From Saxibacter everestensis (GTDB lineage Bacteria; Actinomycetota; Actinomycetes; Actinomycetales; Brevibacteriaceae): 64,000 bases of DNA. The notes under the pieces are model-generated. The model had not been told where the DNA came from. It was given only the letters and a program-made list of their open reading frames with translations, and made no database searches. The first letter of the stretch is position 1; each line of letters opens with the position of its first letter. The position numbers and the translations under genes were made by a program. Location: contig NZ_CP090958.1 of NCBI RefSeq assembly GCF_025787225.1, forward strand, positions 3,892,550-3,956,549, in the 5' to 3' direction. Positions 25,580 to 34,476 of this stretch are shown piece by piece.

Positions 25580-26338
25580 GTGATCATCGGTGTCAGCCTG
25601 AAGATGTACTTTGGCTACCAGCAGACACTTGACTGGGCAACCGCGATCGAAAAGATCGCCTCGGAACACCCCGCCGTAAAGGCCGGGGTGGCCGAAGTGT
25701 TCATCCTGCCCAGTTTTCCCGCGCTGGAAAGCACTGCATCGATCTGTGCGGACTCGGCGATCTCCTTCGGTGCGCAGAACCTGGCGGAGGCCGACGCCGG
25801 CGCGTACACAGGCGAAGTCAGCGGGCCCTTCCTGGCAGAGGTTGGTTGTCGCTACGTCGAAGTGGGGCACGCAGAGCGTCGGGCCCTGTTCGGCGAAACG
25901 GATCAGGTGGTGCGGGCCAAGACCGCCGCCGCCTTCCGGGCCGGCCTGACCCCCGTGCTGTGCATCGGTGAGCTGGAGCGGACCGATCCCGACAGCGCTG
26001 CTGCCTTGTGCATCCGAGATATCGAGGATGCCCTGTCGGATGCCGACTTCTCCAACCGCGGACCGGCCCCACTGCTGGTTGCCTACGAGCCGCAGTGGGC
26101 TATTGGCGCGCCGGCGCCGGCAGAGCCGGCTTACATCGCGGACGTCTGTCAGAAGATTCGCGGCTACCTGGAATCACGAACCGAGTTCGTCGGGCGGGTG
26201 ATATACGGTGGCAGCGCGGGCGTTGGGCTGATCACTGCGCTTGGCACTACAGTAGACGGACTATTCCTGGGTCGATTTGCCCACGACCCAGAAGCGGTGC
26301 GGAAGATCCTGGACGAAGTAGGAGAACTCAGTGTCTAA
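25580..26338 (+). CDS. Triosephosphate isomerase-like protein (LerI/EryH type)
   Basis: A 252-residue TIM barrel. The catalytic residues are kept: Lys8, His97 in EVGHAERR, and Glu170 in VAYEPQWAIG. The usual NWKMN start is replaced by SLKMY, and IGHSERR by VGHAERR, so it has diverged from glycolytic TpiA. In tetritol pathways TIM relatives (EryH, LerI) isomerise L-erythrulose 1-phosphate to D-erythrulose 4-phosphate. The RpiB-like gene of the same operon would carry out the next step. GTG 25580 follows AAAAGGAG. The GntR gene overlaps its end by 8 bp. Confidence 0.82.
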   Translation: MIIGVSLKMYFGYQQTLDWATAIEKIASEHPAVKAGVAEVFILPSFPALESTASICADSAISFGAQNLAEADAGAYTGEVSGPFLAEVGCRYVEVGHAERRALFGETDQVVRAKTAAAFRAGLTPVLCIGELERTDPDSAAALCIRDIEDALSDADFSNRGPAPLLVAYEPQWAIGAPAPAEPAYIADVCQKIRGYLESRTEFVGRVIYGGSAGVGLITALGTTVDGLFLGRFAHDPEAVRKILDEVGELSV

Positions 26339-27032
26339 AGAAGTCACCGCACGATCCGCGCGGCTGCCGCTGGCCCGGCGCAGCCTGTCGGACAGCGTGC
26401 ACGACGCGATCCTTGCCATGCTGATGGACCGGCAGCTCCAGCCGGGAGAGACCCTGAGCATCGACGGAATGGCCCGGCTACTCGGCGTTTCACCTACGCC
26501 GGTGCGCGAAGCCCTTGCCCGGCTCGAGGCACCGGGCCTGGTCCGTCGTACCGCCCTGAAGGGATACCGGGTAGCGCCCCTGCTCAATTCGGACGAGATG
26601 CAGGATCTGATCGAAGCCCGGCTGGTGCTTGAGCCGGTACTCGCCCACAAGGCATGCGCGCGGAAAACACCTGAGTTTGCCCGTGAGCTCGAACGGTCGA
26701 TGAAGGACCAGCACAAGGCTGGCCGTGGCCCGAGTTTCGAAAGCTTCCAGGACTTTCTGCGGGCTGATGAGGCGTTCCACGCCACTATCGCGCGTCAGTC
26801 CGGAAACGATTTCCTCCGCGCCGCCTACGAGGCGCTTGGCGGCCAAGTGCAGAGATTCCGGCTGTTCGCCGGCCAGGGCGTCATCGACGCCGAGCAGGCG
26901 GTTGCGGAACATCAGGCGATCCATGACGCGCTGATTGCGGACGACCCTGAACAGGCCAAAAAGGCGATGACCGTGCACCTGGAAAATGTGCTGGCCCGCG
27001 CGATCGCCGAACTGGCCGAGATCGAGAAATAG
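26331..27032 (+). CDS. GntR-family (FadR subfamily) regulator
   Basis: A 233-residue regulator. The winged helix (about 13-80) has LSDSVHDAILAMLMDRQLQP then GETLSIDGMARLLGVSPTPVREAL and LV.R.A.KGYRV. A helical FCD effector domain follows (LIEARLVLEPVLA, DEAFHATIAR, AVAEHQAIHDALI with the metal-binding His). GTG 26331 overlaps the TIM-like gene and follows AGGAG. It probably represses the operon it ends; a nested palindrome at 21286-21313 could be the operator. Confidence 0.88.
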   Translation: MSKEVTARSARLPLARRSLSDSVHDAILAMLMDRQLQPGETLSIDGMARLLGVSPTPVREALARLEAPGLVRRTALKGYRVAPLLNSDEMQDLIEARLVLEPVLAHKACARKTPEFARELERSMKDQHKAGRGPSFESFQDFLRADEAFHATIARQSGNDFLRAAYEALGGQVQRFRLFAGQGVIDAEQAVAEHQAIHDALIADDPEQAKKAMTVHLENVLARAIAELAEIEK

Positions 27033-27057
27033 CCGCCATCCGGGTAGGCGTGCCTAG

Positions 27058-27354
27058 TCAGTTGGCTTCGTCGAGCACCTTGCGCAGCGCTTTCGGCAGT
27101 TTGGCGTCACCGTGGCGCTTGCGCAGCACATTGGCCGCTCCGCGCTGAACCAGCAGCTGCGCGACGGCAATCGAAACACCTGAAGCGATCGCCCATCCCA
27201 CGGCCTCCCGGGTGCCGATGTCCGGATTTCGCACGTCGGAAGGGGCCGCCTTGCCGAGGCTCTTTTCCCAGATCACGGTGACGAGCCGTTTTGCGACGAT
27301 ACCTGCGAGCACTGCGCCGACCGACCCAAATACTTTGTAGAACATTCCGCTCAC
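27058..27354 (-). CDS. DUF4235 membrane protein
   Basis: A 98-residue protein with two hydrophobic stretches (SVGAVLAGIVAKRLVTVIWE and AVGWAIASGVSIAVAQLLVQ) and the RGAANVL end that defines DUF4235 proteins of actinobacteria. Its function is unknown. It is convergent with the GntR gene. GTG 27354 is used; an ATG three codons later (27345) is possible. The 223-bp gap to its right, before the osmoprotectant importer, holds no gene I can support. Confidence 0.78.
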   Translation of the reverse strand: MSGMFYKVFGSVGAVLAGIVAKRLVTVIWEKSLGKAAPSDVRNPDIGTREAVGWAIASGVSIAVAQLLVQRGAANVLRKRHGDAKLPKALRKVLDEAN

Positions 27355-27577
27355 TGAAATACACCACTTTCGCGTTGGTTCCTTCGACCATGAGCCTAAC
27401 GTGTCCGGGCAGACCGCCGCCGCACCGGGGAAAGCTCAGACCTCAGCCATCCACCGCGCGCCTGGCAACGAAAAGAATTACGTAATGACGGTTCAACTAC
27501 TTTAGCTTGGGGCAATAGCGTGAAACGGTAGCTAAGAGGCGAAGGCCGCATAACGACAGATCAGGGACGTGCGAAGA

Positions 27578-28780
27578 ATGATTCGATTCGAGTCGGTGTC
27601 CAAGCAGTATCCGGATGGAACGGTGGCCGTGAGCGACCTCAGCTTCGAGGCGCCTACGGGCAAGATCACCGTGCTTGTCGGACCGTCGGGCTGCGGCAAG
27701 ACGACGACGATGCGGATGATCAATCGGATGATCACGCCGAGTAGCGGGCGGATACTGCTCGATGACCAGGACACGGCGGACCTCGATGCCGCCACCCTGC
27801 GGCGAGGGATCGGCTACGTCATCCAGCATGCGGGCTTGTTTCCGCACCGCACGGTTCTTGGAAACGTGGCCTCGGTGCCTCGTTTGCTTGGCTGGCCGAA
27901 GAAGAAGAGTGAGGCACGCGGCCGCGAGTTGCTTGAGCGGGTCGGACTTCCGCCCGAGCTGGCTGGCAGGTATCCGGCCCAGCTTTCCGGCGGTCAGCAG
28001 CAGCGGGTGGGCGTCGCCCGTGCCCTTGCGGCAGACCCACCGGTGATGTTGATGGACGAACCGTTCTCCGCGGTTGATCCGGTGGTTCGAGAGCAACTGC
28101 AGGATGAGTTCCTCCGCCTGCAGGACGAACTCGGCAAGACGATTGTGATCGTGACGCACGATATCGACGAGGCGATCAAACTCGGAGACCAGATCGCTGT
28201 CTTTGAGGCAGGCGGGCACCTCGCCCAGATGGCGACACCGGCCGAACTGCTCAGTCGCCCAGTCAACGACTTCGTGGCGGACTTCGTCGGCAAGGACAGG
28301 GGCTATCGCGCCCTCGGGTTCCAGGCCGCCGGCGAATTGCCGCTGCATCAGGAACCCACCTTCGCGGTGGGACAGCCGCTTGCCGAGGTCCGCTCGGCGG
28401 CACTGGACAACTGGGTGCTCGTCACCGACGCCGGAAAGCCGCTGGGTTGGGTAGATCTCGCCACGGCCGAGTCATCGGCCACGAAGGGCGGCGACGACCG
28501 GATAGCCGCTGAGTCGCTGAACCTTGGCGGAACCCTCGTCTCTACCGACGGTTCGATTCGCTCGACGCTCGATGCCGCGCTGTCGTCGCCATCCGGCCGC
28601 GGCGTGGTGGTGCACGACGACGGCACGTTCGCGGGCACGGTAATCGCCAGCGAAGTCGTGGCCGGCCTCGGAAACGTGCCGGACGTGGTCGGCAGCCACA
28701 CAAGTACTGTCAACGCCGGAGCCGAAAGCCCCGGAGGCGCCGAGAGTGCGGCCGCCGTCGGAACGGCTGAACCGCTATGA
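27578..28780 (+). CDS. Osmoprotectant ABC transporter ATP-binding protein (OpuCA/ProV-like)
   Basis: About 400 residues. Walker A VGPSGCGKTTT, the Q-loop YVIQHAGLFPH, signature LSGGQQQRVGV, Walker B LLMDEPFSAVDP and the VTHDIDEAIKLGD switch are those of glycine-betaine/choline importers. The C-terminal region (about 265-385) looks like a degenerate CBS pair, the part that senses ionic strength in OpuA. ATG 27578 is chosen because AGGGA is about 11 bp upstream; GTG 27569 is too close to it. The next gene overlaps its end (ATGA). Confidence 0.87.
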   Translation: MIRFESVSKQYPDGTVAVSDLSFEAPTGKITVLVGPSGCGKTTTMRMINRMITPSSGRILLDDQDTADLDAATLRRGIGYVIQHAGLFPHRTVLGNVASVPRLLGWPKKKSEARGRELLERVGLPPELAGRYPAQLSGGQQQRVGVARALAADPPVMLMDEPFSAVDPVVREQLQDEFLRLQDELGKTIVIVTHDIDEAIKLGDQIAVFEAGGHLAQMATPAELLSRPVNDFVADFVGKDRGYRALGFQAAGELPLHQEPTFAVGQPLAEVRSAALDNWVLVTDAGKPLGWVDLATAESSATKGGDDRIAAESLNLGGTLVSTDGSIRSTLDAALSSPSGRGVVVHDDGTFAGTVIASEVVAGLGNVPDVVGSHTSTVNAGAESPGGAESAAAVGTAEPL

Positions 28781-29457
28781 GCGGGCTGGACATTCCGCTG
28801 CGCTGGCTTGGCCAGAATGCCGCTGAGAACCTTGGGTTGTTCGGCCAGCACGCCTGGCTTGCCGCGGTTCCGCTGCTCGTGGGGCTGTTGCTGTCGATAC
28901 CGGTGGGCGCTCTGGCCAGCAAGTACCGGGCCGCCTACACACCCACTATCACCGTCACCGGGCTGCTCTTCACCTTGCCCTCGCTGGCTGTGTTCGTGAT
29001 CCTCCCGGGTGTGCTCGGAACCCAGATTCTGGACCCGATCAATGTCGTGGTGGCTCTGTCGATCTATACATTCGCCCTGCTGGTCCGGGTGGTGGCGGAC
29101 GGCCTAGGCTCGGTGCCCGAGGAGGTTCGGCAGTCCGCGGACTCGATGGGCTATAAGCCGCTGCAGCGATTCTTCTCCGTGGATCTGCCGATCGCGGTTC
29201 CGGTGATCATTGCCGGCCTGCGGGTAGCCGCGGTCTCCAATGTCAGCATCGTCTCGGTGGCGGCCCTGCTCGGCGTGCCGCAGCTCGGACAGCTGCTGAC
29301 CGAAGGCTTTCAGCTCGCGTTCTATACCCCGATCATCGTCGGGATCGTCGGTTGCCTGGTGCTGGCCGCGATCTTCGACGGCCTGATTCTGCTGGCGGGC
29401 CGGCTGCTGACCCCGTGGCAGTCCAGCCAGCCAAGGCTCGCCGGGAGGATCGCATGA
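28777..29457 (+). CDS. Osmoprotectant ABC transporter permease 1
   Basis: A 226-residue permease with five hydrophobic helices. It has the ProW/OpuCB pattern: LPSLAVFVILPGVLGTQ, IYTFALLVRVVADGLGSVPE, and the EAA-type contact ADSMGYKPLQRFFSVDLPIA. It overlaps the ATPase gene (ATGA) and the next permease (ATGA), so all three are translationally coupled. Confidence 0.87.
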   Translation: MSGLDIPLRWLGQNAAENLGLFGQHAWLAAVPLLVGLLLSIPVGALASKYRAAYTPTITVTGLLFTLPSLAVFVILPGVLGTQILDPINVVVALSIYTFALLVRVVADGLGSVPEEVRQSADSMGYKPLQRFFSVDLPIAVPVIIAGLRVAAVSNVSIVSVAALLGVPQLGQLLTEGFQLAFYTPIIVGIVGCLVLAAIFDGLILLAGRLLTPWQSSQPRLAGRIA

Positions 29458-30209
29458 TCGACTGGCTTGGCGACCCGGCCAACTGGCAGGGATCTGGCGG
29501 TGTTCCGATACGGCTGCTGGAGCACCTGGCATATTTCGGCGTGACGCTGCTGATCGCCATCGCGATCGCCATCCCGCTCGGGCTCTACGTGGGTCATACC
29601 GGTAAGGGTGGTGTCGCCATCGCAGGCGTGGCCAACAGCCTGCGCGCGCTGCCTACGCTCGGCCTGCTGATCCTCGCGTATCTGCTGCTGGCCTCGGTCT
29701 TTCCCGGCAATCTCGCCTTCAGCGTGCCCAGCATCCTGGTGTTGGTGGTGCTCGCCGTTCCGCCCATTCTCACCAATACGTATGCCGGTGTACGAGCCGT
29801 GGATGCCGAGGTGAAACAGGCGGGCTACGGGATGGGAATGTCCGGGGCACAGGTGCTTTGGCAGGTCGAGGTTCCGAATGCGATGCCGCTGATCATGGCG
29901 GGCGTCAGGAGTTCCGCGCTGCAGATTATCGCGACCGCGACTGTAGCGGCATATGTCTCCCTCGGCGGATTGGGCCGGTATCTGATCGATGGGATAGCGC
30001 AGCGGGACTACCCGCAGGTTCTGTCCGGCGCGGTGCTGGTCGCCGTTCTGGCCATCCTCGTTGAAGTCGTACTGTCAGTCCTGCAGTTTATGATCGTTTC
30101 TCCGGGGTTGTCGGCGCGCGGGAGGCGAAACCGAAAATCCGAAGGTCCGGTAGCAGTTAGGTCCGATACGCCATCGACGGCGGCAAGCACGAGTGGCAAC
30201 CACGAGTAA
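29454..30209 (+). CDS. Osmoprotectant ABC transporter permease 2
   Basis: About 251 residues, the second permease of the pair. Hydrophobic helices, ALPTLGLLILAYLLL, ILTNTYAGVRAVDAEVKQAG, and the contact loop GMSGAQVLWQVEVPNAMPLI mark the OpuCD type. ATG 29454 overlaps the first permease stop (ATGA) after GGGAGGAT. A charged tail of about 25 residues follows the last helix. The binding protein starts 8 bp downstream. Confidence 0.87.
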   Translation: MIDWLGDPANWQGSGGVPIRLLEHLAYFGVTLLIAIAIAIPLGLYVGHTGKGGVAIAGVANSLRALPTLGLLILAYLLLASVFPGNLAFSVPSILVLVVLAVPPILTNTYAGVRAVDAEVKQAGYGMGMSGAQVLWQVEVPNAMPLIMAGVRSSALQIIATATVAAYVSLGGLGRYLIDGIAQRDYPQVLSGAVLVAVLAILVEVVLSVLQFMIVSPGLSARGRRNRKSEGPVAVRSDTPSTAASTSGNHE

Positions 30210-30217
30210 GGAACACC

Positions 30218-31132
30218 ATGCGAAAACTGAACGGTCTGGCTGTTATCGCCATCGGCGCACTGACCCTTTCGGCCTGTGGCGGCGGGGACCCGATGAGCGG
30301 AGAAACCGGTGATGCCGGCAGTGGGGGCAGCGGTGAGACGATTGTTGTCGGCTCAGCGGCTTTCCCGGAGAACGCCCTGCTGGCGGAAATCTACGCCGGA
30401 GCACTGAAGTCGGCTGGAGTCGATGTCTCGACCAAGCTCAACATCGGCTCTCGCGAGACGTACATCCCCGGCCTTGAAGACGGTTCCATCGACCTGATTC
30501 CGGAATACACCGGGAACCTGCTGCAGTACCTGGACAAGGAAGCCACCACAACCGATCCCGCCGAAGTTGAGAAAGCGCTTGAATCGGCGATGCCGGAAGG
30601 GCTCACCGTCCTCGAGGCCAGCGAGGCGTCTGACCAGGATTCGGTGACTGTAACCAAGGAAACCGCCGATAAGTACTCTCTGGCCACGATCAGCGACCTG
30701 AAGCCGGTGGCAAAGGACTTGGTGCTGGGTGGCCCGCCGGAGTGGACCAAACGACCCACCGGCGTGCCGGGCCTGGAAAAGACCTATGGGCTGAAGTTCA
30801 AGGAGTTCAAGCCGCTTGACGTCGCCGGCCCGGTGACGGTGAAGTCACTGATGAACGGCCAGGTGCAGGCCGCCAACCTGTTCACCACCGACCCTGCGGT
30901 GGCCAAGAACGGTTTCGTTGTGCTCGAAGACGACAAGAACCTGTTCCTGCCCGGCAATGTCGTGCCGTTCATCAATGAGGAGAAGGCCAGCGATTCGGTG
31001 ACCGAAGCGCTGAACAAGGTCTCCGCAGCGATGACAACAGACGACCTGCTGAAGCTCGTCCAGCGGGTCTCAGAGAAGGAAGAGCCGGCCGACGTTGCTG
31101 CCGACTGGCTCAAGCAGGAGGGTCTCTCCTAG
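30218..31132 (+). CDS. Osmoprotectant-binding lipoprotein (OpuCC/OsmF-like)
   Basis: A 304-residue lipoprotein. The lipobox LSAC puts the lipidated Cys at 20, followed by a Gly/Ser-rich linker. The mature part has the type II choline/betaine/carnitine-binding pattern: VVGSAAFPENALLAEIYAGA, GSRETYIPGLEDGSIDLIPE and YTGNLLQYLD. It binds a quaternary ammonium or related osmolyte for the transporter before it. A 14-bp stem hairpin after the stop ends the operon. Confidence 0.87.
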   Translation: MRKLNGLAVIAIGALTLSACGGGDPMSGETGDAGSGGSGETIVVGSAAFPENALLAEIYAGALKSAGVDVSTKLNIGSRETYIPGLEDGSIDLIPEYTGNLLQYLDKEATTTDPAEVEKALESAMPEGLTVLEASEASDQDSVTVTKETADKYSLATISDLKPVAKDLVLGGPPEWTKRPTGVPGLEKTYGLKFKEFKPLDVAGPVTVKSLMNGQVQAANLFTTDPAVAKNGFVVLEDDKNLFLPGNVVPFINEEKASDSVTEALNKVSAAMTTDDLLKLVQRVSEKEEPADVAADWLKQEGLS

Positions 31133-31145
31133 TAGGCGGCCGGCC

Positions 31146-31177
31146 GTCTCTCCGCCGCCATCCGGTGGCGGAGAGAC
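31146..31177 (+). terminator. Terminator hairpin after osmoprotectant operon
   Basis: Arms at 31146-31159 and 31164-31177 pair over 14 bp with one mismatch and an ATCC loop. The hairpin starts 13 bp after the binding-protein stop. No T-run is seen, as is common in high-GC actinobacteria. Confidence 0.75.
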
Positions 31178-31251
31178 TGCTGCGATTGGGTAGTGGCCGG
31201 CGGGTCACGGGCCCCGCTGCCGGGCGAAGGGGTGATCGGCCCACGGACCAG

Positions 31252-31893
31252 CTACCGCGGAGACTCGGCCCAGCCCTGCAATTGCCGATGCCCCATGTCG
31301 GGATCACCGACAAGTGCGGCAGCCAGTTCGGATAGCGACCGGATGCTCTCCTCGCGCGAAACCTGACCGGTCAGCACGTTCAGCGCCAGGCCGTCCTCGG
31401 CCGCCAGGATTAGCCGCGCAGTACGTTCGAGGTCGAGAGTCAGGGAGAAAGACCCCTCATCGATCCCTGTGCGGAGCGCCAGCCGATACAGTTCCTGCTG
31501 AGCTTCGACGAAGCTGAAATGCGAGGCTGCGATCTCGGGATGACGACAGGCCAGCGGTTCAAGCTCGATCAGCAGCAGGGTGGCCCGGCCGGATGACGAG
31601 TCGATGGTCGGAACTCCTGACTCGATGCACGCAAAGAGTTGGGCCCGTCCACCGGTCTCGGTCTCCATCCGCTCTCGACGGCGAGCGACGTACTCGTCCG
31701 CGGCCACGGCGTATGTTCGGCCATACAGTTCGGCGAGCTCAGGGTAGTAGTAGAGCACGGAGGCTGATGTCACGCCGGCCGCGTCCGCAATGTCGCGCAA
31801 CCGGGTCGCGGCGTATCCGCGTTCGACGAGTGTGCGCGCCGCGGCATCGACAATCTCTCTGCGGCGGCGATCCTGGTCGCGGGGACGTGCCAT
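31252..31893 (-). CDS. TetR-family regulator of the nitrilase/permease operon
   Basis: About 213 residues. The N-terminal helix-turn-helix has RRREIVDAAARTLVERGYAA then TRLRDIADAAGVTSASVLYY and YPELAELYG. The rest is a helical ligand-binding region with an AcrR-type layout. It is divergent from a nitrilase-family gene and an APC permease. A dyad at 32021-32045, next to a TTGACA box, is a strong operator candidate. ATG 31893 (MARPRDQDRR) is chosen; the ribosome-binding site is weak. Confidence 0.85.
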   Translation of the reverse strand: MARPRDQDRRRREIVDAAARTLVERGYAATRLRDIADAAGVTSASVLYYYPELAELYGRTYAVAADEYVARRRERMETETGGRAQLFACIESGVPTIDSSSGRATLLLIELEPLACRHPEIAASHFSFVEAQQELYRLALRTGIDEGSFSLTLDLERTARLILAAEDGLALNVLTGQVSREESIRSLSELAAALVGDPDMGHRQLQGWAESPR

Positions 31894-32007
31894 GCATCCA
31901 TGCTCGCACAGCGAATTGGCGCGCCGCGTCGAGCATCCGCTAGTGCTGCTGCCCGGCTCCGTGTACAGCCGACGGCAGCTCAGCTTGAACCCAGCCCCGG
32001 TTCCCAC

Positions 32008-32045
32008 TTGACAGCTCGGTATTCATTAATGAAACTTTAATGAAT
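32008..32045 (+). promoter_or_regulatory. Promoter and TetR operator upstream of nitrilase operon
   Basis: TTGACA (32008-32013) is followed by ATTCATTAA (32021-32029) and its perfect inverse TTAATGAAT (32037-32045) with a 7-bp spacer. The dyad covers the -10 region, so a bound repressor would block transcription. The divergent TetR gene is the natural partner. Confidence 0.6.
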
Positions 32046-32062
32046 TAACCGAAGGGAACCCC

Positions 32063-32959
32063 GTGGACCATACCCTCCCGATTGCTCTCGTACAGCATGC
32101 CGCTCTACCTGCCGGCGACTTCGAGACATTCGCCGCGTCGCTGCGAAAGCTTGTGCAGCGGCATCCTGAGACCGAGCTCTGGGTGTTCCCGGAGCTCCAC
32201 CTCACCACGCCCGATGAGGGTCAGCTACCAGAATCCGCCGCGGAATGTTTGGGCGGAGCGCGCGACCAGGCGTTGGGTTCTCTCGCCGCCGAACTGGGCA
32301 TCTGGCTTGTTCCGGGAAGCGTCTATGAAGACGATGGCGAGGGCCAGGTTTTCAACACGGCCCTGGTATATTCGCCTGCCGGTGAACGCGTCGCGGCGTA
32401 TCGGAAGATCTTCCCGTGGCGCCCCGCTGAAACCACGACCCCGGGATCGGAATTCGTGGTCTTCGACATTCCAGGTGCCGGGAGAGTCGGGCTGTCAATC
32501 TGCTACGACTCATGGTTTCCCGAGCTGACCCGCCATCTCGCCTGGATGGGCGCGGAGCTCGTGCTCTGCCTGGTGCAGACGGCGACCAGCGATCGTGAAC
32601 AGGAATTGGTCCTGACTCGTGCCAATGCGATCGTCAACCAGTGCTGGGTTGCCTCCGTCAATGGAGCCGCTCCGACCGCGAGTGGGCGGTCGCTTTTAGT
32701 CGATCCGGAAGGCCGGGTGCGGGTGGCCTCGGCGGCCGCGGACGCCGAGGTACTGACGGATGTTGTGGATTTCAATGCCGTCCGGACAACTCGCCGGTAT
32801 GGAACCGCATCTGTGACTCGGCCGTGGTCACAGATGCGACCCGATGACCAGCCCATCCGCCTGCCGCTCTACGACGGCGCTATCGATCCCGCCCGGTGGA
32901 AACCAGCGGAACCTGAACCTCCCGGCAAACCCAGCTCCACGCGCGACTTGCGCCCCTGA
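32063..32959 (+). CDS. Carbon-nitrogen hydrolase (nitrilase superfamily)
   Basis: A 298-residue hydrolase. The Glu-Lys-Cys catalytic set is visible: Glu44 in VFPELHL, Lys115 in YRKIFPW, Cys147 in SICYDSWFPE. It should cleave an amide, carbamoyl or nitrile group in the cytoplasm. It comes right before an amino-acid permease (13 bp), so the two likely take up and hydrolyse the same compound. GTG 32063 follows AAGGGAA. The last 30 residues are Pro-rich and may be disordered. The substrate is unknown. Confidence 0.85.
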   Translation: MDHTLPIALVQHAALPAGDFETFAASLRKLVQRHPETELWVFPELHLTTPDEGQLPESAAECLGGARDQALGSLAAELGIWLVPGSVYEDDGEGQVFNTALVYSPAGERVAAYRKIFPWRPAETTTPGSEFVVFDIPGAGRVGLSICYDSWFPELTRHLAWMGAELVLCLVQTATSDREQELVLTRANAIVNQCWVASVNGAAPTASGRSLLVDPEGRVRVASAAADAEVLTDVVDFNAVRTTRRYGTASVTRPWSQMRPDDQPIRLPLYDGAIDPARWKPAEPEPPGKPSSTRDLRP

Positions 32960-32972
32960 GAGGAAACCGACA

Positions 32973-34388
32973 ATGACGTCGAACAAACCCGTAACACTCG
33001 CCACCCGGCTCGGGCTCGCCGGAGTGGTCTTCTTCGGCCTTGCCTATATGGCGCCCGGAATCGTGCAGTCCACCTTCGGCGTCGTCTCGGAGGCGAGCCA
33101 TGGCGTGGCGCCGACCGCCTACCTTGTCGCCACTGGGGCGATGCTGCTTACCGGACTCTCCTACGCGGCGCTCGCGCGGCGTCTCCCCAGCGCGGGATCA
33201 GCGTACTCCTATGCCGGCACCCTGCTCGGTCGTGGTGCCGGGTTCCTGGTTGGCTGGGTCATTCTGCTCGACTACCTGTTTCTCCCGATGGTCGCCTGGC
33301 TGATTCAGTCGGTGTACCTCAATGCTCAATTCCCGGGTGTGCCGATCTGGGGATGGCTGCTTCTGAACATTGGCCTCACGACTGGCATCAACGTGCTCGG
33401 CATCGTGCTGGCGGACCGGGTCAACAAAGCACTGACGGTACTAGCTCTCGGTGGGATCGTGGTGTCAGCCCTCGTGATCGTCGGTTACCTCGTCGGGCGG
33501 CCAGCACCCGAGCTCGCACCGGCCATCTGGAATCCCGGCACCTCAATCGTTGCCGTCACCTCGGCAGCGGCGATAGCCGCGTATTCATTCCTTGGCTTCG
33601 ACGCGATCAGCACCCTCAGCGAGGAGACGAAGAACCCGAGGAAGACGATCCCGCGCGGCATCCTGCTAACCCTGCTGATCGGTGGCGTGATCTTCGTTGT
33701 CGTCTCGGGACTCATGCAGCTCGCGCACCCCGGAGGCACGTTCGAGATCGCCGACACCGCCGGTTACACCATCTCGATCACCACGGGTGGCCAGATGTTT
33801 GCCGACGTGCTCAACCTGGTCGGCATTGTCGGTGGCTTCGCCTCAGGACTGGCGATCCAGGCAACATCGAGCCGGCTTCTGTACGTCATGGGCCGTGACG
33901 GTGTGCTGCCCGGCAGGCTATTCGGGCGGCTCAGTCACCGATTCCGGGTCCCGTGGATCAACGTCGTTCTGATCGGCGCGATCGGTTTGCTGGCGACTAC
34001 CCTCGACATTGCGCAGGCCACCTCGCTGATCAACTTCGGAGCCTTCCTCGCATTCACAGCTGTCAATATCTCGTACGTCACCCTGCTCTGGAAAACCAGG
34101 AAGCCCGTCTCGCTGCCGCTGCGTGTGCTCGCGTCGATCCCCGCCGTTCTCGGCGCCATCGTCGATATCGTCCTGCTGACGCAACTGCATGCGAGCGCGC
34201 AGGCCATCGGCGCCGTGTGGCTTGCCCTCGGCATCGGCTACCTGGCCTTGGTGACCCGCGGATTCAGGCGTCCTGTGCCCAAAGCAACTGAGGGCGGCAG
34301 ATCGTCATCCGCAGACGGTTCAGAGCCGGAGCACGCGCCGCTCGGTGTGCTCAAGCAGGAGGATGACGGGATTCCGGACCGGGTTTAG
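32973..34388 (+). CDS. APC-family amino-acid permease
   Basis: About 471 residues with 12 hydrophobic helices. The APC marks are GVVFFGLAYMAPGIVQSTFG at the start, ALARRLPSAGSAYSYAG, and AYSFLGFDAISTLSEETKNPRKTIPRGI in the middle. ATG 32973 follows GAGAGGAAA. It forms a transcript with the nitrilase-family gene under the TetR-type promoter. It probably imports an amino acid, amine or amide-containing compound. A hydrophilic tail of about 45 residues ends the protein. Confidence 0.87.
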   Translation: MTSNKPVTLATRLGLAGVVFFGLAYMAPGIVQSTFGVVSEASHGVAPTAYLVATGAMLLTGLSYAALARRLPSAGSAYSYAGTLLGRGAGFLVGWVILLDYLFLPMVAWLIQSVYLNAQFPGVPIWGWLLLNIGLTTGINVLGIVLADRVNKALTVLALGGIVVSALVIVGYLVGRPAPELAPAIWNPGTSIVAVTSAAAIAAYSFLGFDAISTLSEETKNPRKTIPRGILLTLLIGGVIFVVVSGLMQLAHPGGTFEIADTAGYTISITTGGQMFADVLNLVGIVGGFASGLAIQATSSRLLYVMGRDGVLPGRLFGRLSHRFRVPWINVVLIGAIGLLATTLDIAQATSLINFGAFLAFTAVNISYVTLLWKTRKPVSLPLRVLASIPAVLGAIVDIVLLTQLHASAQAIGAVWLALGIGYLALVTRGFRRPVPKATEGGRSSSADGSEPEHAPLGVLKQEDDGIPDRV

Positions 34389-34476
34389 CGGCCGGCCTGC
34401 GGAGAGCGCAGCCCGCGGCACAGCTCCTGCCCGCAGCCAGCAGCAGCCAGTAACTCAACCAGCAACTCGGCAGCCG

